Virus record (IMG/VR): IMGVR_UViG_3300021247_000425
Location: 1 to 45,591 of that record
Reading direction: 5' to 3' (one strand)
Length of the DNA stretch: 45,591 nt
Origin: a virus
A program made the translations under genes and the position numbers. The stretch's first letter is position 1; each line of letters opens with the position of its first letter. Positions 7,914 through 15,340 of this stretch are shown in pieces. The notes below the pieces were generated by a model. That model was given only the letters and a program-made list of their open reading frames with translations, had not been told where the DNA came from and searched no databases.

Positions 7914-8156
7914 ATGAAAAAAATACTAGCAACATCGGCGAGTTGTGGTCCCTGCCACATGCTCAAAGCAAAAATTGAAAAAATGGGTCTTACTGTTGAT
8001 ATTAAAAGCTACAATGATCCAGAAAACATTTCATGGTTTCGAGAGCATGGTATCAGAAGTGTCCCATGTCTTGTGATTGAGAAAGATGATCACCCCCCTG
8101 AATACGTTCAAGGAATTGATGATATTATCAAAAAAATTCAAGAAGATGACACTTGA
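7914..8156 (+). CDS. Thioredoxin/glutaredoxin-like protein, 80 aa
   Basis: Contains the redox motif CGPC (about residues 11-14) followed by the helix HMLKAKIEK, and a cis-proline segment RSVPCLVI before a GIDDIIKKI helix. Length and order match small phage glutaredoxin/thioredoxin-like proteins, which deliver electrons to ribonucleotide reductase or other targets in the cytoplasm. No reductase gene is seen in the window. The end overlaps the next gene by 11 bases. Confidence 0.8.
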   Translation: MKKILATSASCGPCHMLKAKIEKMGLTVDIKSYNDPENISWFREHGIRSVPCLVIEKDDHPPEYVQGIDDIIKKIQEDDT

Positions 8157-8478
8157 TATTGACATACAATCTTTGTCACAAAAAGTAACTAAATCATGTC
8201 CAAATCATTTTTTTATCAGAGTGAAGACATGTTACTATAGTAGTAACAAAGGTATCCATTCGAGAAAGGACATCACCATTCTGAAAAGAAAAAGTAATCC
8301 AATGCAGGTTGATTTTTTCTTTGAAGATGTTAATATGTTTGGAGTGGAATATAAATTCCCATTCAAAGAATTCTTTGATTTGGAAGATGGTGAATATCGT
8401 GTTAAAATTAGAACTTTCGGTCGGTCGTCATATTACGATGATGATTTTGATTGTGAATATGTGATTGAAAAAGTATGA
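8146..8478 (+). CDS. Hypothetical protein, 110 aa
   Basis: Mixed beta-rich protein with an Asp/Tyr-rich C-terminus (YYDDDFDCEY). ATG 8146 is chosen because it gives the usual short overlap with the upstream stop (8154-8156). It overlaps the phosphoesterase start by 4 bases (ATGA). No family recognised. Confidence 0.6.
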   Translation: MTLDIDIQSLSQKVTKSCPNHFFIRVKTCYYSSNKGIHSRKDITILKRKSNPMQVDFFFEDVNMFGVEYKFPFKEFFDLEDGEYRVKIRTFGRSSYYDDDFDCEYVIEKV

Positions 8479-9125
8479 ATAAAATTATTAAACATAAATG
8501 GGAAGATCGAAACAAAATCTTCTTTTCAAGCGATTGGCATAATTTCCATGATCCAAAATGGCCAACTCCCATTTGGCAGATGCGTGGTTATTCATCACCT
8601 CAAGAATCTTTGAATGATGTGGTGAGTAAAATCAATGCCAGAGTCAAAGAAGATGATTATTTGTATTATTGTGGTGATGGTTTTCTGAATGCTACAGATG
8701 AACAAGTCTTGGAATGGTTCACACGAATCAATTGTAAGAATATTAATTATCTCTTCGGAAATCACGAATCCAATATGTATCGTATCTATCGACAAGCTGT
8801 ATCGTGGAAGTATAATGATCCCGATATTGAGGTTTATCCTATGAGAGTGGATAATGTGGTTTTCTTGGGTAATTATCAAGAACTCCAAGTTGGGAAGAAG
8901 AGCATTATTCTTCAACATTTCCCGATTCACTCTTGGAATCACATGCGTCACTCATCGTGGATGATCAGTGGACACCAACACAATAGCGACAAAACGAGAA
9001 ATCCTGAACATCAACTCGGTAAGATGTTGGATGTCTCATGGGACTATAAAAAAGATGTGTGGTCTTGGGAAGAAGTCGAGGATGTGATGTCTACGAAAGA
9101 TATCTTAACAGTTGATCATCATTGA
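8475..9125 (+). CDS. Calcineurin-like metallophosphoesterase, 216 aa
   Basis: All metal-binding blocks are visible in order: DWHNFH (about 20-25), CGDGF (about 66-70), GNHES (about 95-99), LQHFPIHSW (about 148-156) and GHQHNSD (about 166-172). These coordinate a two-metal centre hydrolysing phosphoesters. Short phage members are often annotated as protein phosphatases or nucleases; the substrate cannot be told. It overlaps the previous gene by 4 bases. Confidence 0.88.
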   Translation: MNKIIKHKWEDRNKIFFSSDWHNFHDPKWPTPIWQMRGYSSPQESLNDVVSKINARVKEDDYLYYCGDGFLNATDEQVLEWFTRINCKNINYLFGNHESNMYRIYRQAVSWKYNDPDIEVYPMRVDNVVFLGNYQELQVGKKSIILQHFPIHSWNHMRHSSWMISGHQHNSDKTRNPEHQLGKMLDVSWDYKKDVWSWEEVEDVMSTKDILTVDHH

Positions 9126-9128
9126 TGA

Positions 9129-9158
9129 TTGACAAATAAAAAACAGTGATAATATAAA
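9129..9158 (+). promoter_or_regulatory. Sigma-70-like promoter for 9166
   Basis: TTGACA (9129-9134), 18 bases, TATAAA (9153-9158), then 7 bases to ATG 9166. It lacks the CTAGAA part of the common motif but keeps the leaderless spacing, so it may be a host-type promoter. Confidence 0.55.
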
Positions 9159-9165
9159 AAAGATT

Positions 9166-9420
9166 ATGGAAAACAACAAAACAACAAAAACAGTGAAAAA
9201 CAACCGTAAGAATAAACAGTGGCTACGCAGCCGAGATCAACGCAAACATCCGAAACTTTTTTCGGTGGATATGGTGCAACTCAAAGATGGTTCTTTCCAT
9301 ATTTTGGGTGGCGGTGCGAAAGTCGCGGTTAAACGCAACCAACACATTGCTGAATGGGCGAACGTTGATGTTCGGGATTTGGCGACTGAAATTAGGATGA
9401 ATGGCATTCGTTCATTCTAA
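9166..9420 (+). CDS. Small basic protein, 84 aa
   Basis: Strongly basic N-terminal half (Lys, Arg and Asn in residues 1-30), then a Gly-rich stretch (ILGGGAKVAVKRNQ) and a helical tail. This composition suggests nucleic-acid binding; no family recognised. It is a one-gene unit between a sigma-70-like promoter and a strong terminator, unusual for this window, and could be abundantly expressed. Confidence 0.65.
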   Translation: MENNKTTKTVKNNRKNKQWLRSRDQRKHPKLFSVDMVQLKDGSFHILGGGAKVAVKRNQHIAEWANVDVRDLATEIRMNGIRSF

Positions 9421-9430
9421 TCCTACTGAA

Positions 9431-9461
9431 GATGCCCCTGAAATATGGGGCATCTTTTATT
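9431..9461 (+). terminator. Rho-independent terminator
   Basis: Perfect 8-bp stem GATGCCCC / GGGGCATC with a 7-base loop (9439-9446), followed by TTTTATT. It ends the 9166 gene and abuts the next motif promoter. Confidence 0.92.
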
Positions 9462-9479
9462 AAAAAACTAGAATACAAT
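9460..9479 (+). promoter_or_regulatory. Motif promoter for 9487
   Basis: Exact consensus TTAAAAAACTAGAATACAAT; 7 bases before ATG 9487. It follows a terminator and so starts a new transcript. Confidence 0.8.
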
Positions 9480-9486
9480 TGCTACC

Positions 9487-9783
9487 ATGACAGAAGAAAC
9501 ATTAACATACTTACGCAAAGCCAAAGTATCGGAAAAGGAAATTGCTCGGTTACAATTTGAAGAGTTGTATGATCACTCCATGCAAATTTTGCGCGATGTT
9601 TTGCAATGCTTAGGTAATAAAAAATACAACGATATTAAAAAAATGACATTCTTTTCTCCTGCTGGAGATGGATATGGTTTAGATAATAGCTGTCTAAATT
9701 TTGGAACAATTGAAGAACCTATTGATATCTTTGAAATGGTTGAGACGCTACAAAATTTTGAAAAAATAATGAAACAAAAATAA
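9487..9783 (+). CDS. Hypothetical protein, 98 aa
   Basis: Mostly helical, Glu/Lys-rich small protein with a Gly/Asp loop in the middle (PAGDGYGLDN). No family recognised. Start fixed by the motif promoter. It precedes a small membrane protein by 7 bases. Confidence 0.6.
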   Translation: MTEETLTYLRKAKVSEKEIARLQFEELYDHSMQILRDVLQCLGNKKYNDIKKMTFFSPAGDGYGLDNSCLNFGTIEEPIDIFEMVETLQNFEKIMKQK

Positions 9784-9790
9784 TAAACAT

Positions 9791-10009
9791 ATGGAAATTG
9801 AAATTGGAGAAAATTTATCGTGGACATTACGAATTCTGACGATTGCAACTGCAATAGCTTTTATTGCTATCAAAGGATGTGTAGTAAGCGAAGAGAATAG
9901 ACGCGAAACCGTAATCAAAGCAATGGAAAATGGGTATATCGAACAACCGAGTATAACACCAAGTAATATCGCAAATGGTAAAATTTGGGTGAAACCAGAC
10001 AAACATTAA
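9791..10009 (+). CDS. Single-pass membrane protein, 72 aa
   Basis: One hydrophobic segment at about residues 13-30 (ILTIATAIAFIAIKGCVV), then a charged tail ending in Lys/Pro-rich residues, the usual shape of a small phage inner-membrane protein. Function unknown. Co-transcribed with the gene before it. Confidence 0.55.
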   Translation: MEIEIGENLSWTLRILTIATAIAFIAIKGCVVSEENRRETVIKAMENGYIEQPSITPSNIANGKIWVKPDKH

Positions 10010-10035
10010 CTTGATTTATGACTAATATGTAAGAA

Positions 10036-10055
10036 ATTAAAAACTAGAGTATACT
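10036..10055 (+). promoter_or_regulatory. Motif promoter for 10062
   Basis: AAAAACTAGAGTATACT; -10 TATACT, 6 bases before ATG 10062. Confidence 0.75.
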
Positions 10056-10061
10056 CTACTC

Positions 10062-10577
10062 ATGAACATTTTCTCGACTTCTGAATCTCCTGATCAATCC
10101 GCTAGATGGTTGGTGGACAAACATTGCTCCAAGATGGGCTTAGAATCTGTACAGCTTTTATGCACAGCTTATCATGAGCAAGGTATCGAAGCTCCTTACA
10201 AGCCATCGCATCGAAAACACCCTTCATCTATTTGGACAAGAGCAAGTTATGACAACTTTCAATGGTTGATTGCCCATGCTCATGCCATCTTTGATGAATA
10301 CACAGCACGTTATGGTAAGATACACAAGTCTCAAGCAATATTAGAATGGTGTGAAGATCATACTCATCTATTGGGATTCGACTCTTGGGATTTGACACCA
10401 TTTGCTATTGCTATTGCTGATGACTGTGAATGTCGTAAGCTGTCGAATTTTGATTCTTTGTCAGCGATTGACAAATACAAATCTTACTATTTTTTCGATA
10501 AACAACATTTGGCACAATGGAAGCGTAACAAACCAGAATGGTATGATGGTAAGTATTTCGATCAATTATCATTTTGA
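10062..10577 (+). CDS. Conserved phage protein, possibly pyrimidine-dimer glycosylase-like, 171 aa
   Basis: The pattern of an N-terminal SARWLVDKHCSKMGLESVQLL, a HP(S)SIWTRAS block, NFQWL, an HxHAI...EYxxRYGKIHKS segment and a terminal W(K)RNKPEWY matches a protein family common in large phages. In my recollection it is sometimes annotated as related to pyrimidine dimer glycosylases (endonuclease V type). The enzymatic assignment is uncertain. An in-frame continuation lies after its TGA stop (see 10578-10686). Confidence 0.5.
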   Translation: MNIFSTSESPDQSARWLVDKHCSKMGLESVQLLCTAYHEQGIEAPYKPSHRKHPSSIWTRASYDNFQWLIAHAHAIFDEYTARYGKIHKSQAILEWCEDHTHLLGFDSWDLTPFAIAIADDCECRKLSNFDSLSAIDKYKSYYFFDKQHLAQWKRNKPEWYDGKYFDQLSF

Positions 10578-10686
10578 AATATCAAATCAAAGATATTTTT
10601 CTTTCTAGGTAAGAAAATTTCACAATCTTTATACATTAGATTGATCAAATGTTTGAAAGCCGCTGAAAAACGTTGGGAAGAATTAA
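10578..10686 (+). other. In-frame coding remnant after a TGA stop
   Basis: Directly after the TGA at 10575-10577 the same frame stays open to a TAA at about 10689-10691, encoding a basic helical stretch (SLYIRLIKCLKAAEKRWEE). It has no start codon of its own. It may be the end of a formerly longer gene or of a deleted neighbour. Confidence 0.3.
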
Positions 10687-10706
10687 ATTAAAAACTAGAA
10701 TACAAT
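10687..10706 (+). promoter_or_regulatory. Motif promoter for 10713
   Basis: TTAAAAACTAGAATACAAT; 6 bases before ATG 10713. Confidence 0.8.
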
Positions 10707-10712
10707 CGGTGC

Positions 10713-11153
10713 ATGATTAATGCCAGTGGAGTAATCAAAGTAGAAAGAGATAAACAACGCATCGTCGTTGATACTTCTCCTGATATTATTGATTATTACC
10801 ATTGGTTCATCGAGCGTCATTTTTGGATTCGTTTACAGCGTCCCCTACACAACGCTCACGTTACGATTACTAACAAAAAACATCATAACAATGTCAATTG
10901 GCAACGAGCTATGTATTACGATGGGAAGCGAGTGGATTTCCGATATGACCCGTATGTAATTCAAGGTGGCTATACCAAGGGATTCATCATGTTTTATCTG
11001 AAAGTTTATTCGAAAGAACTTGACAATATGAAAAAAGACCTTAATATCGTGGAGAACGATGGATACCGTGGACTTCATATAACCATTGGGTCATCTGGTA
11101 AGAGTGGATCAAATCATGTTTTATTTTGGCCTGAATTAATCACAATTAAATAA
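10713..11153 (+). CDS. 2H-phosphoesterase-like protein, 146 aa
   Basis: Two HxT-type motifs are present, NAHVTIT at about residues 47-53 and GLHITIG at about 124-130, the hallmark of the 2H phosphoesterase superfamily (LigT, CPDase and related cyclic phosphodiesterases that act on 2',3'-cyclic ends). Length fits small phage members. With two RNA ligases in the window, a role in RNA end processing is plausible but inferred. The gene is followed after 1 base by the next. Confidence 0.55.
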   Translation: MINASGVIKVERDKQRIVVDTSPDIIDYYHWFIERHFWIRLQRPLHNAHVTITNKKHHNNVNWQRAMYYDGKRVDFRYDPYVIQGGYTKGFIMFYLKVYSKELDNMKKDLNIVENDGYRGLHITIGSSGKSGSNHVLFWPELITIK

Positions 11154-11154
11154 A

Positions 11155-11616
11155 ATGAAACAAAACGAAGAAATCAAACCTGAAAGACGGAGACGAACCC
11201 ACGGTAAAGATCGTCGTTCACAGAATGGCGACTTCTCTGATTACGAAGTTCGCTGTATGATGGCGAACTATTGCCGCGACATTACAGTTGGGATGACAGG
11301 TTGGGGCGTTCCCTTTACGGTTTGGGTGGAGCTAAAAGGGCTTGCTAAATTTGAGAAAGGTTCTCTTTACAAGCTTGACAAACCTACATGTGAATGTGAG
11401 ATGTGTGATGGACGCAGAGCAGCGCATGAAGAACTTGAGGAATGTCTTGACAATCTGCAAGTTGGTGATAGAGTCAAAGTTATCAATCCTGATTACACAC
11501 TGTCTCTTGGTAAAGAAGGTTTTATCAGTGAGATTATTAAGAGTGAAATTATGGTTGATTTCGCTGGTGGAATGAGAAGTTGGTTGACTGAAAAAGACTT
11601 GGAAAAAATAAAATAA
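11155..11616 (+). CDS. Hypothetical protein with Cys motif and KOW/SH3-like tail, 153 aa
   Basis: Basic N-terminus (RRRRTHGKDRRSQ), a CECEMC cluster at about residues 80-85 that could bind a metal, and a C-terminal segment LQVGDRVKVINPDYTLSLGK...MVDFAGG that looks like a small SH3/KOW barrel. Overall function unknown, possibly nucleic-acid binding. It overlaps the next start by 1 base. Confidence 0.6.
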   Translation: MKQNEEIKPERRRRTHGKDRRSQNGDFSDYEVRCMMANYCRDITVGMTGWGVPFTVWVELKGLAKFEKGSLYKLDKPTCECEMCDGRRAAHEELEECLDNLQVGDRVKVINPDYTLSLGKEGFISEIIKSEIMVDFAGGMRSWLTEKDLEKIK

Positions 11617-11798
11617 TGATCACAGAAGAGCAACAAACACAAATCAAACTCAGTGTCAAAAACCTGATACCTTGTAGAGAAGAAGCTTACAAAAATAGTT
11701 CTGAATTGAGAATTGTTCACACTAATAACCGTTATTGGGATCTACTGAGCTTTTATCAAGGACAATGGCATTACATCGCAACATTAAAATTACAATAA
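11616..11798 (+). CDS. Hypothetical protein, 60 aa
   Basis: Short soluble protein with an aromatic C-terminal half (NRYWDLLSFYQGQWHYIA). No family recognised. It shares one base with the preceding stop and is one base from the next gene, so it is part of a run of tightly packed genes from 10713 to about 13227. Confidence 0.55.
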   Translation: MITEEQQTQIKLSVKNLIPCREEAYKNSSELRIVHTNNRYWDLLSFYQGQWHYIATLKLQ

Positions 11799-11799
11799 T

Positions 11800-12039
11800 A
11801 TGGAAGAAAAACCACTAACAAAAAAACAACTAGAACAACTGGGCTTTACTGTCACAGAGAAAAAACTCAAAACAAAAACAAAAGTAGAGATTGAATATCA
11901 ACCATTTATCGATAGCTATATTGATACATTTTATCATTATCCTTCTTTTCAAGAAATCGTGGATTGTATCATTAATAATGTTAGTCGAGAAGAGCGAAAA
12001 ACAATCAAAGAAAAAATTACATACAACTTATTCCAATAA
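11800..12039 (+). CDS. Hypothetical protein, 79 aa
   Basis: Lys/Thr-rich start followed by an aromatic segment (FIDSYIDTFYHYPSFQEI) and a helical, basic tail. Function unknown. It is preceded by AATAATATG rather than a Shine-Dalgarno. Confidence 0.55.
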   Translation: MEEKPLTKKQLEQLGFTVTEKKLKTKTKVEIEYQPFIDSYIDTFYHYPSFQEIVDCIINNVSREERKTIKEKITYNLFQ

Positions 12040-12042
12040 TAT

Positions 12043-12378
12043 ATGAATTACGATCCACAAACACACGACCATCGTTGTCTCTCTGAATACTATCCAAAAG
12101 GATTCGACTGGGAAGAAGAAATGACACTTGAATATCTTATCGACGCACTACAAAAGACATTGGAAAATGCTTATGCGGATGGTATGCAAGTAGAAGACAC
12201 TAGTTTCAAATGGCATAGAAATGATGGCTACATGGATATTGATGGCTCATTTCCATACACCGAAGAAGAAATTGAAGCTATCAGAATTAGAGAAGAAGAA
12301 CGTCAACAATGGAGAAAAGAATATCTCCTTAAAGAATTGGAAAAGCTGGAGAAGTCAGAGGGGAAAAAAGGAGAATAA
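12043..12378 (+). CDS. Hypothetical protein, 111 aa
   Basis: Very acidic protein, with a Glu/Arg-rich helical C-terminal third (about residues 76-111). The N-terminus has an Asp/His-rich segment. No family recognised. Its last codons contain a GGAG that serves as Shine-Dalgarno for the membrane protein downstream. Confidence 0.6.
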   Translation: MNYDPQTHDHRCLSEYYPKGFDWEEEMTLEYLIDALQKTLENAYADGMQVEDTSFKWHRNDGYMDIDGSFPYTEEEIEAIRIREEERQQWRKEYLLKELEKLEKSEGKKGE

Positions 12379-12379
12379 T

Positions 12380-12580
12380 ATGACAGAAGAAAAAACAGCA
12401 GCAATTATATTCTTAGCGAGCGTGGTATCTATGCTCACTCACTGGATCGCGTGGATAGCAGGTGACGAACGGGAAAATTCACCAGGTAGTGCTACTATCA
12501 TTTTTATAGTTTTGTTGATTGTGCTTGCATCGACTATACTTTTGTCACTAGTCTTCTTACTCCTGAGTGCTTTTAATTGA
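12380..12580 (+). CDS. Small two-helix membrane protein, 66 aa
   Basis: Two hydrophobic segments (about residues 7-26 and 39-63) separated by a short charged loop (GDERENSPGS). The shape is compatible with a holin or other small membrane effector but nothing specific supports that. ATG 12380 has GGAG at 12370-12373 with good spacing; longer frames upstream have no start signal. Confidence 0.6.
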   Translation: MTEEKTAAIIFLASVVSMLTHWIAWIAGDERENSPGSATIIFIVLLIVLASTILLSLVFLLLSAFN

Positions 12581-12606
12581 ATTATAACAATCACAACATT
12601 AAAAAT

Positions 12607-12909
12607 ATGAAAACAAAACTATTAGCACTATTCGCAATTACGGCACTCGCAAGCTGCGGTGAAACTGAAAAGGTAGATCAGGCCATTCATGAAGATGCTG
12701 GCAAATTGCCAGATGGTCGCAATGTAAAATATATTAAGAGATATCTAAACAGTGGTCTCGGTGGTACTTATCATCACATCTATTATGTAGAAAATCCCGA
12801 TGGCAGTCATAGCGTCACTACAAACTATAGAAGTGGTAAAGAAAGAAGAGTCACTGTCTTTATTGATGGTGATACTTACGAAGTCGTTGAAAAGAAAAAT
12901 AAAAAATAA
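12607..12909 (+). CDS. Predicted lipoprotein, 100 aa
   Basis: Begins MKTKLLALFAITALASCGE: a short basic start, a hydrophobic stretch and a lipobox LASC with the acylated Cys at about residue 17, so it should be exported and lipid-anchored. The mature part is His/Tyr-rich, then basic. Phage lipoproteins often act in superinfection exclusion or lysis control; no specific family is recognised here. Start moved to ATG 12607 to place the signal peptide at the N-terminus. Confidence 0.65.
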   Translation: MKTKLLALFAITALASCGETEKVDQAIHEDAGKLPDGRNVKYIKRYLNSGLGGTYHHIYYVENPDGSHSVTTNYRSGKERRVTVFIDGDTYEVVEKKNKK

Positions 12910-12912
12910 ATT

Positions 12913-13227
12913 ATGGAAGAAGAATACGATTATTATGAAGTTGAGGTCGCTAAAAGATCTCATTCAACAGTCTACATCAAAGTTCCGAAAGGGGAAAAGG
13001 TGACATCGAAAAACACCAAAATCATTACTAATGCAGCAGTTGAAACGCTCGACGATGGAGATTGGGATGACTATGGTTGGAGTGACGATCTGGAATCTTA
13101 CGGTATTAAAAAAGTCTCGGAAAAAGAAGCAACCTCCTACGAGGTTTATGATGCGACAGAATATTTCCCAAAAAAAACACAACCTGAAGACCCAAATCAA
13201 ATGACCCTTGACTTTGATGAAAAATAG
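12913..13227 (+). CDS. Acidic hypothetical protein, 104 aa
   Basis: Strongly acidic, starts with a Glu/Asp/Tyr cluster and contains a DDGDWDDYGWSDD block. Two short beta-like segments near the N-terminus. Possibly a DNA-mimic or inhibitor by composition, but that is speculation. It ends inside the promoter for the Api92-like gene. Confidence 0.55.
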   Translation: MEEEYDYYEVEVAKRSHSTVYIKVPKGEKVTSKNTKIITNAAVETLDDGDWDDYGWSDDLESYGIKKVSEKEATSYEVYDATEYFPKKTQPEDPNQMTLDFDEK

Positions 13228-13235
13228 AATACAAT
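13216..13235 (+). promoter_or_regulatory. Motif promoter for 13242
   Basis: GAAAAATAGAATACAAT variant lacking the C; -10 TACAAT, 6 bases before ATG 13242; overlaps the end of the previous coding region. Confidence 0.7.
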
Positions 13236-13241
13236 AAACAT

Positions 13242-13916
13242 ATGCCTAATCACGTAACAAACACAATTAAAAGCAATCCTGATGTAATTGAAGCTATCAT
13301 CCGTAAACAGGAGGATGAGTATGTAATTGATTTCAATCTAATCGTCCCTTGTCCGAATAGTCTCATTGATACTAATGCGGACGGTAGTGAATACTATGCG
13401 CGATATATTTCCGATCCTGAAAATAATGGTAGAGAAAAAATTATGTTCGATTCTTTCATTCAAAGAGGTGGGTTGTCATCTTATACCGACACACAATTTG
13501 AAAATTTTATCAAGATGCTTAGGAATATTCGCGAATATAAACAAACTTCTTGGTATGATTGGAGTATCAAAAATTGGGGGACAAAATGGAATGCTTATGC
13601 TTACCTTGTTACTGATGAAGATATTACTAATGGAGAAATCAAATTTGAGACTGCTTGGTCATCACCATCACCAGTGATTGTAGAATTGTCTAAAAATTTT
13701 CCCGATCATGAAATTGAAGTGAAATATGCTGATGAGGATATCGGTAGTAATTATGGTCATTACATCATTAAGAATGGTGTTGTTGAACATATTGAAATTG
13801 ATGATGGTATTCTTTTTGGTATTAATTTGAACGGAGGGTTGGAAGAACGTCCTTGGTATCATTTGAATTCTGAAACTGGAAAATACGAATATAACGAAAA
13901 TTACGAAGAAGAATAA
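13242..13916 (+). CDS. Api92-like (ferredoxin-like fold) protein, 224 aa
   Basis: Starts MPNHVTNTI, then DFNLIVPCPNSL, a central WSIKNWGTKWNAY block, FETAWSSPSPVIVELSKNFP and a GSNYGHY segment. This is the characteristic order of the Api92-like/DUF1281 family found in phages and plasmids. Biochemical function is not established. It is followed after 4 bases by another conserved phage protein. Confidence 0.8.
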   Translation: MPNHVTNTIKSNPDVIEAIIRKQEDEYVIDFNLIVPCPNSLIDTNADGSEYYARYISDPENNGREKIMFDSFIQRGGLSSYTDTQFENFIKMLRNIREYKQTSWYDWSIKNWGTKWNAYAYLVTDEDITNGEIKFETAWSSPSPVIVELSKNFPDHEIEVKYADEDIGSNYGHYIIKNGVVEHIEIDDGILFGINLNGGLEERPWYHLNSETGKYEYNENYEEE

Positions 13917-13920
13917 TATT

Positions 13921-14274
13921 ATGGGATTAGATATGAGTTTATATTCCGCAAAGTGGAAAAATGATGAAATTGCTTACTGGAGAAAATTCAACGCGCTGCA
14001 TCAGTGGTTTGTTGAAAATTTGGAGGGTGTCGATAATTGTGAATACTCACCAGTATCCAAGGAAAAATTAGAAAAGTTGGTGAAAACGTTGGAGGAATTA
14101 CAAAAAACGAAAAACACGGAACTTTTTCCAACTCAGAGTGGCTTTTTCTTTGGTTCTACAGACTATGACGATTGGTATTGGGATAATGTCGAAAGAACTA
14201 CCCAAACTCTGAATCAAATTCTTAAAGACTTTGATTTTGAAAACGATCAATTACTTTATAGCGCAAATTGGTAA
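13921..14274 (+). CDS. Conserved phage protein (MGLDMxLY family), 117 aa
   Basis: Has the typical pattern MGLDMSLY, EIAYWRKFNALHQWFV, a middle helix and TQSGFFFGSTDYDDWYWD followed by a terminal LLYSANW. Very similar proteins recur as unknowns in many phages and some bacteria. No function is known to me. Probably co-transcribed with the Api92-like gene. Confidence 0.75.
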   Translation: MGLDMSLYSAKWKNDEIAYWRKFNALHQWFVENLEGVDNCEYSPVSKEKLEKLVKTLEELQKTKNTELFPTQSGFFFGSTDYDDWYWDNVERTTQTLNQILKDFDFENDQLLYSANW

Positions 14275-14275
14275 A

Positions 14276-14295
14276 AATAAAAACTAGAATACAAT
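14276..14295 (+). promoter_or_regulatory. Motif promoter for 14302
   Basis: AATAAAAACTAGAATACAAT; 6 bases before ATG 14302. Confidence 0.8.
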
Positions 14296-14301
14296 GTACA
14301 C

Positions 14302-14571
14302 ATGGAAACAATGTTGATTAATTACATTAGAAACGAAAATCGGAAACCACACGGAGTTGTTGTGGCATTTAAACAAGACGGAAAAATTCATTTTGGATAC
14401 TCTCTTCATAATCCTATTGACAAATGGGATCGTGAGCTTGGTATCAAGATTGCAGTAGCTCGTGCTAATGCCGATGAATTTCAATTGCCTAAAGTGAAAG
14501 ATCGCCTTGAAGTGGTGAGCGAAGCTTTTGAGCATATGAAAAAACGTGCTATCAGATACTTCAAACAGTAA
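14302..14571 (+). CDS. Hypothetical protein, 89 aa
   Basis: Mixed alpha/beta composition, basic (ends KKRAIRYFKQ). N-terminal half contains a beta-hairpin-like GVVVAFKQDGKIHFGYSL. Family not recognised. Own motif promoter. Confidence 0.6.
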   Translation: METMLINYIRNENRKPHGVVVAFKQDGKIHFGYSLHNPIDKWDRELGIKIAVARANADEFQLPKVKDRLEVVSEAFEHMKKRAIRYFKQ

Positions 14572-14599
14572 CCTTTGTAACTTGAAAAAATAAAAAAAT

Positions 14600-14800
14600 A
14601 TGAAAATTGTGCAAAAAAATAATAATGGTAATGGGATTGGATTTGCAGGTCTTTTGACTGTGGCATTCATTGTCCTGAAATTGTGTGGTGTAATCACATG
14701 GTCTTGGTGGTGGGTGCTTTCCCCTATCTGGATTACCATCCTTTTGGTAATTGCTATTTTAGTAATTGTGGGGGTCATCGCCTATTACACAACCAAATGA
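14600..14800 (+). CDS. Small membrane protein, transmembrane Fragile-X-F-like, 66 aa
   Basis: An Asn/Gly-rich start, then GIGFAGLLTVAFIVLKL, GVITWSWWWVLSPIWI and a last helix ILLVIAILVIVGVIAYY. This WSWWWVLSPIWI pattern is the one usually annotated as transmembrane Fragile-X-F-associated-like in phages. Two to three membrane segments. Function unknown. Overlaps the next gene by 4 bases (ATGA). Confidence 0.75.
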   Translation: MKIVQKNNNGNGIGFAGLLTVAFIVLKLCGVITWSWWWVLSPIWITILLVIAILVIVGVIAYYTTK

Positions 14801-15114
14801 TTCCAGAGAAGAAATTACCTATCCACGAACTCAAGTATTATCATAGTGATAATCTCGGGTTCGTGTTTATCGGAGCTGCAAAATCTTCCGATGGTGCTAT
14901 CCAAAGATTGGCACAATTTTTGAAAGATATTGGAGTATCGAGAGAACTTCCAGAATTTTATCAGCGTGTAGCTACAAATGCTGTTGCATTTGTTTACAAT
15001 GGTAATTCTGGATTTCAAAGCGGAGAATTTTATCGCGCTTCCAATAGAGTGAATTTTATGGGTATTTTTAAAATCGAAACTTTAGGGATTTACTTGGATG
15101 AATTACAAGCTTAA
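14797..15114 (+). CDS. Hypothetical protein, 105 aa
   Basis: Soluble protein with a Gly/Phe-containing strand pattern (NLGFVFIGAAKSSDGA) and a helix after it. Start ATG 14797 overlaps the upstream stop (ATGA), a common junction here. No family recognised. Confidence 0.6.
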   Translation: MIPEKKLPIHELKYYHSDNLGFVFIGAAKSSDGAIQRLAQFLKDIGVSRELPEFYQRVATNAVAFVYNGNSGFQSGEFYRASNRVNFMGIFKIETLGIYLDELQA

Positions 15115-15115
15115 C

Positions 15116-15340
15116 ATGTTACCTTTGGAAGAAGGTGGGACGGCGGTTTTAGATTACGAACCATCGTTCCACTCTCTCATGGAAGAGACATTGATGCTGT
15201 GTGGTCGGGAAGATATTGTATTATGTTCTCGTTCATACATCAATGAAAATATGTTTTCCATGCATTTAATTAGTGATAAATATGACTTGACAGATTGGTG
15301 GAAAGCTGTTAAGATAGTGAGTGAAAAATATGCAGAATGA
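15116..15340 (+). CDS. Hypothetical protein, 74 aa
   Basis: Acidic small protein with two Cys (LMLCGREDIVLCS). ATG 15116 is one base after the upstream stop; an alternative ATG at 15098 would overlap by 17 bases. Unknown function. Confidence 0.55.
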   Translation: MLPLEEGGTAVLDYEPSFHSLMEETLMLCGREDIVLCSRSYINENMFSMHLISDKYDLTDWWKAVKIVSEKYAE

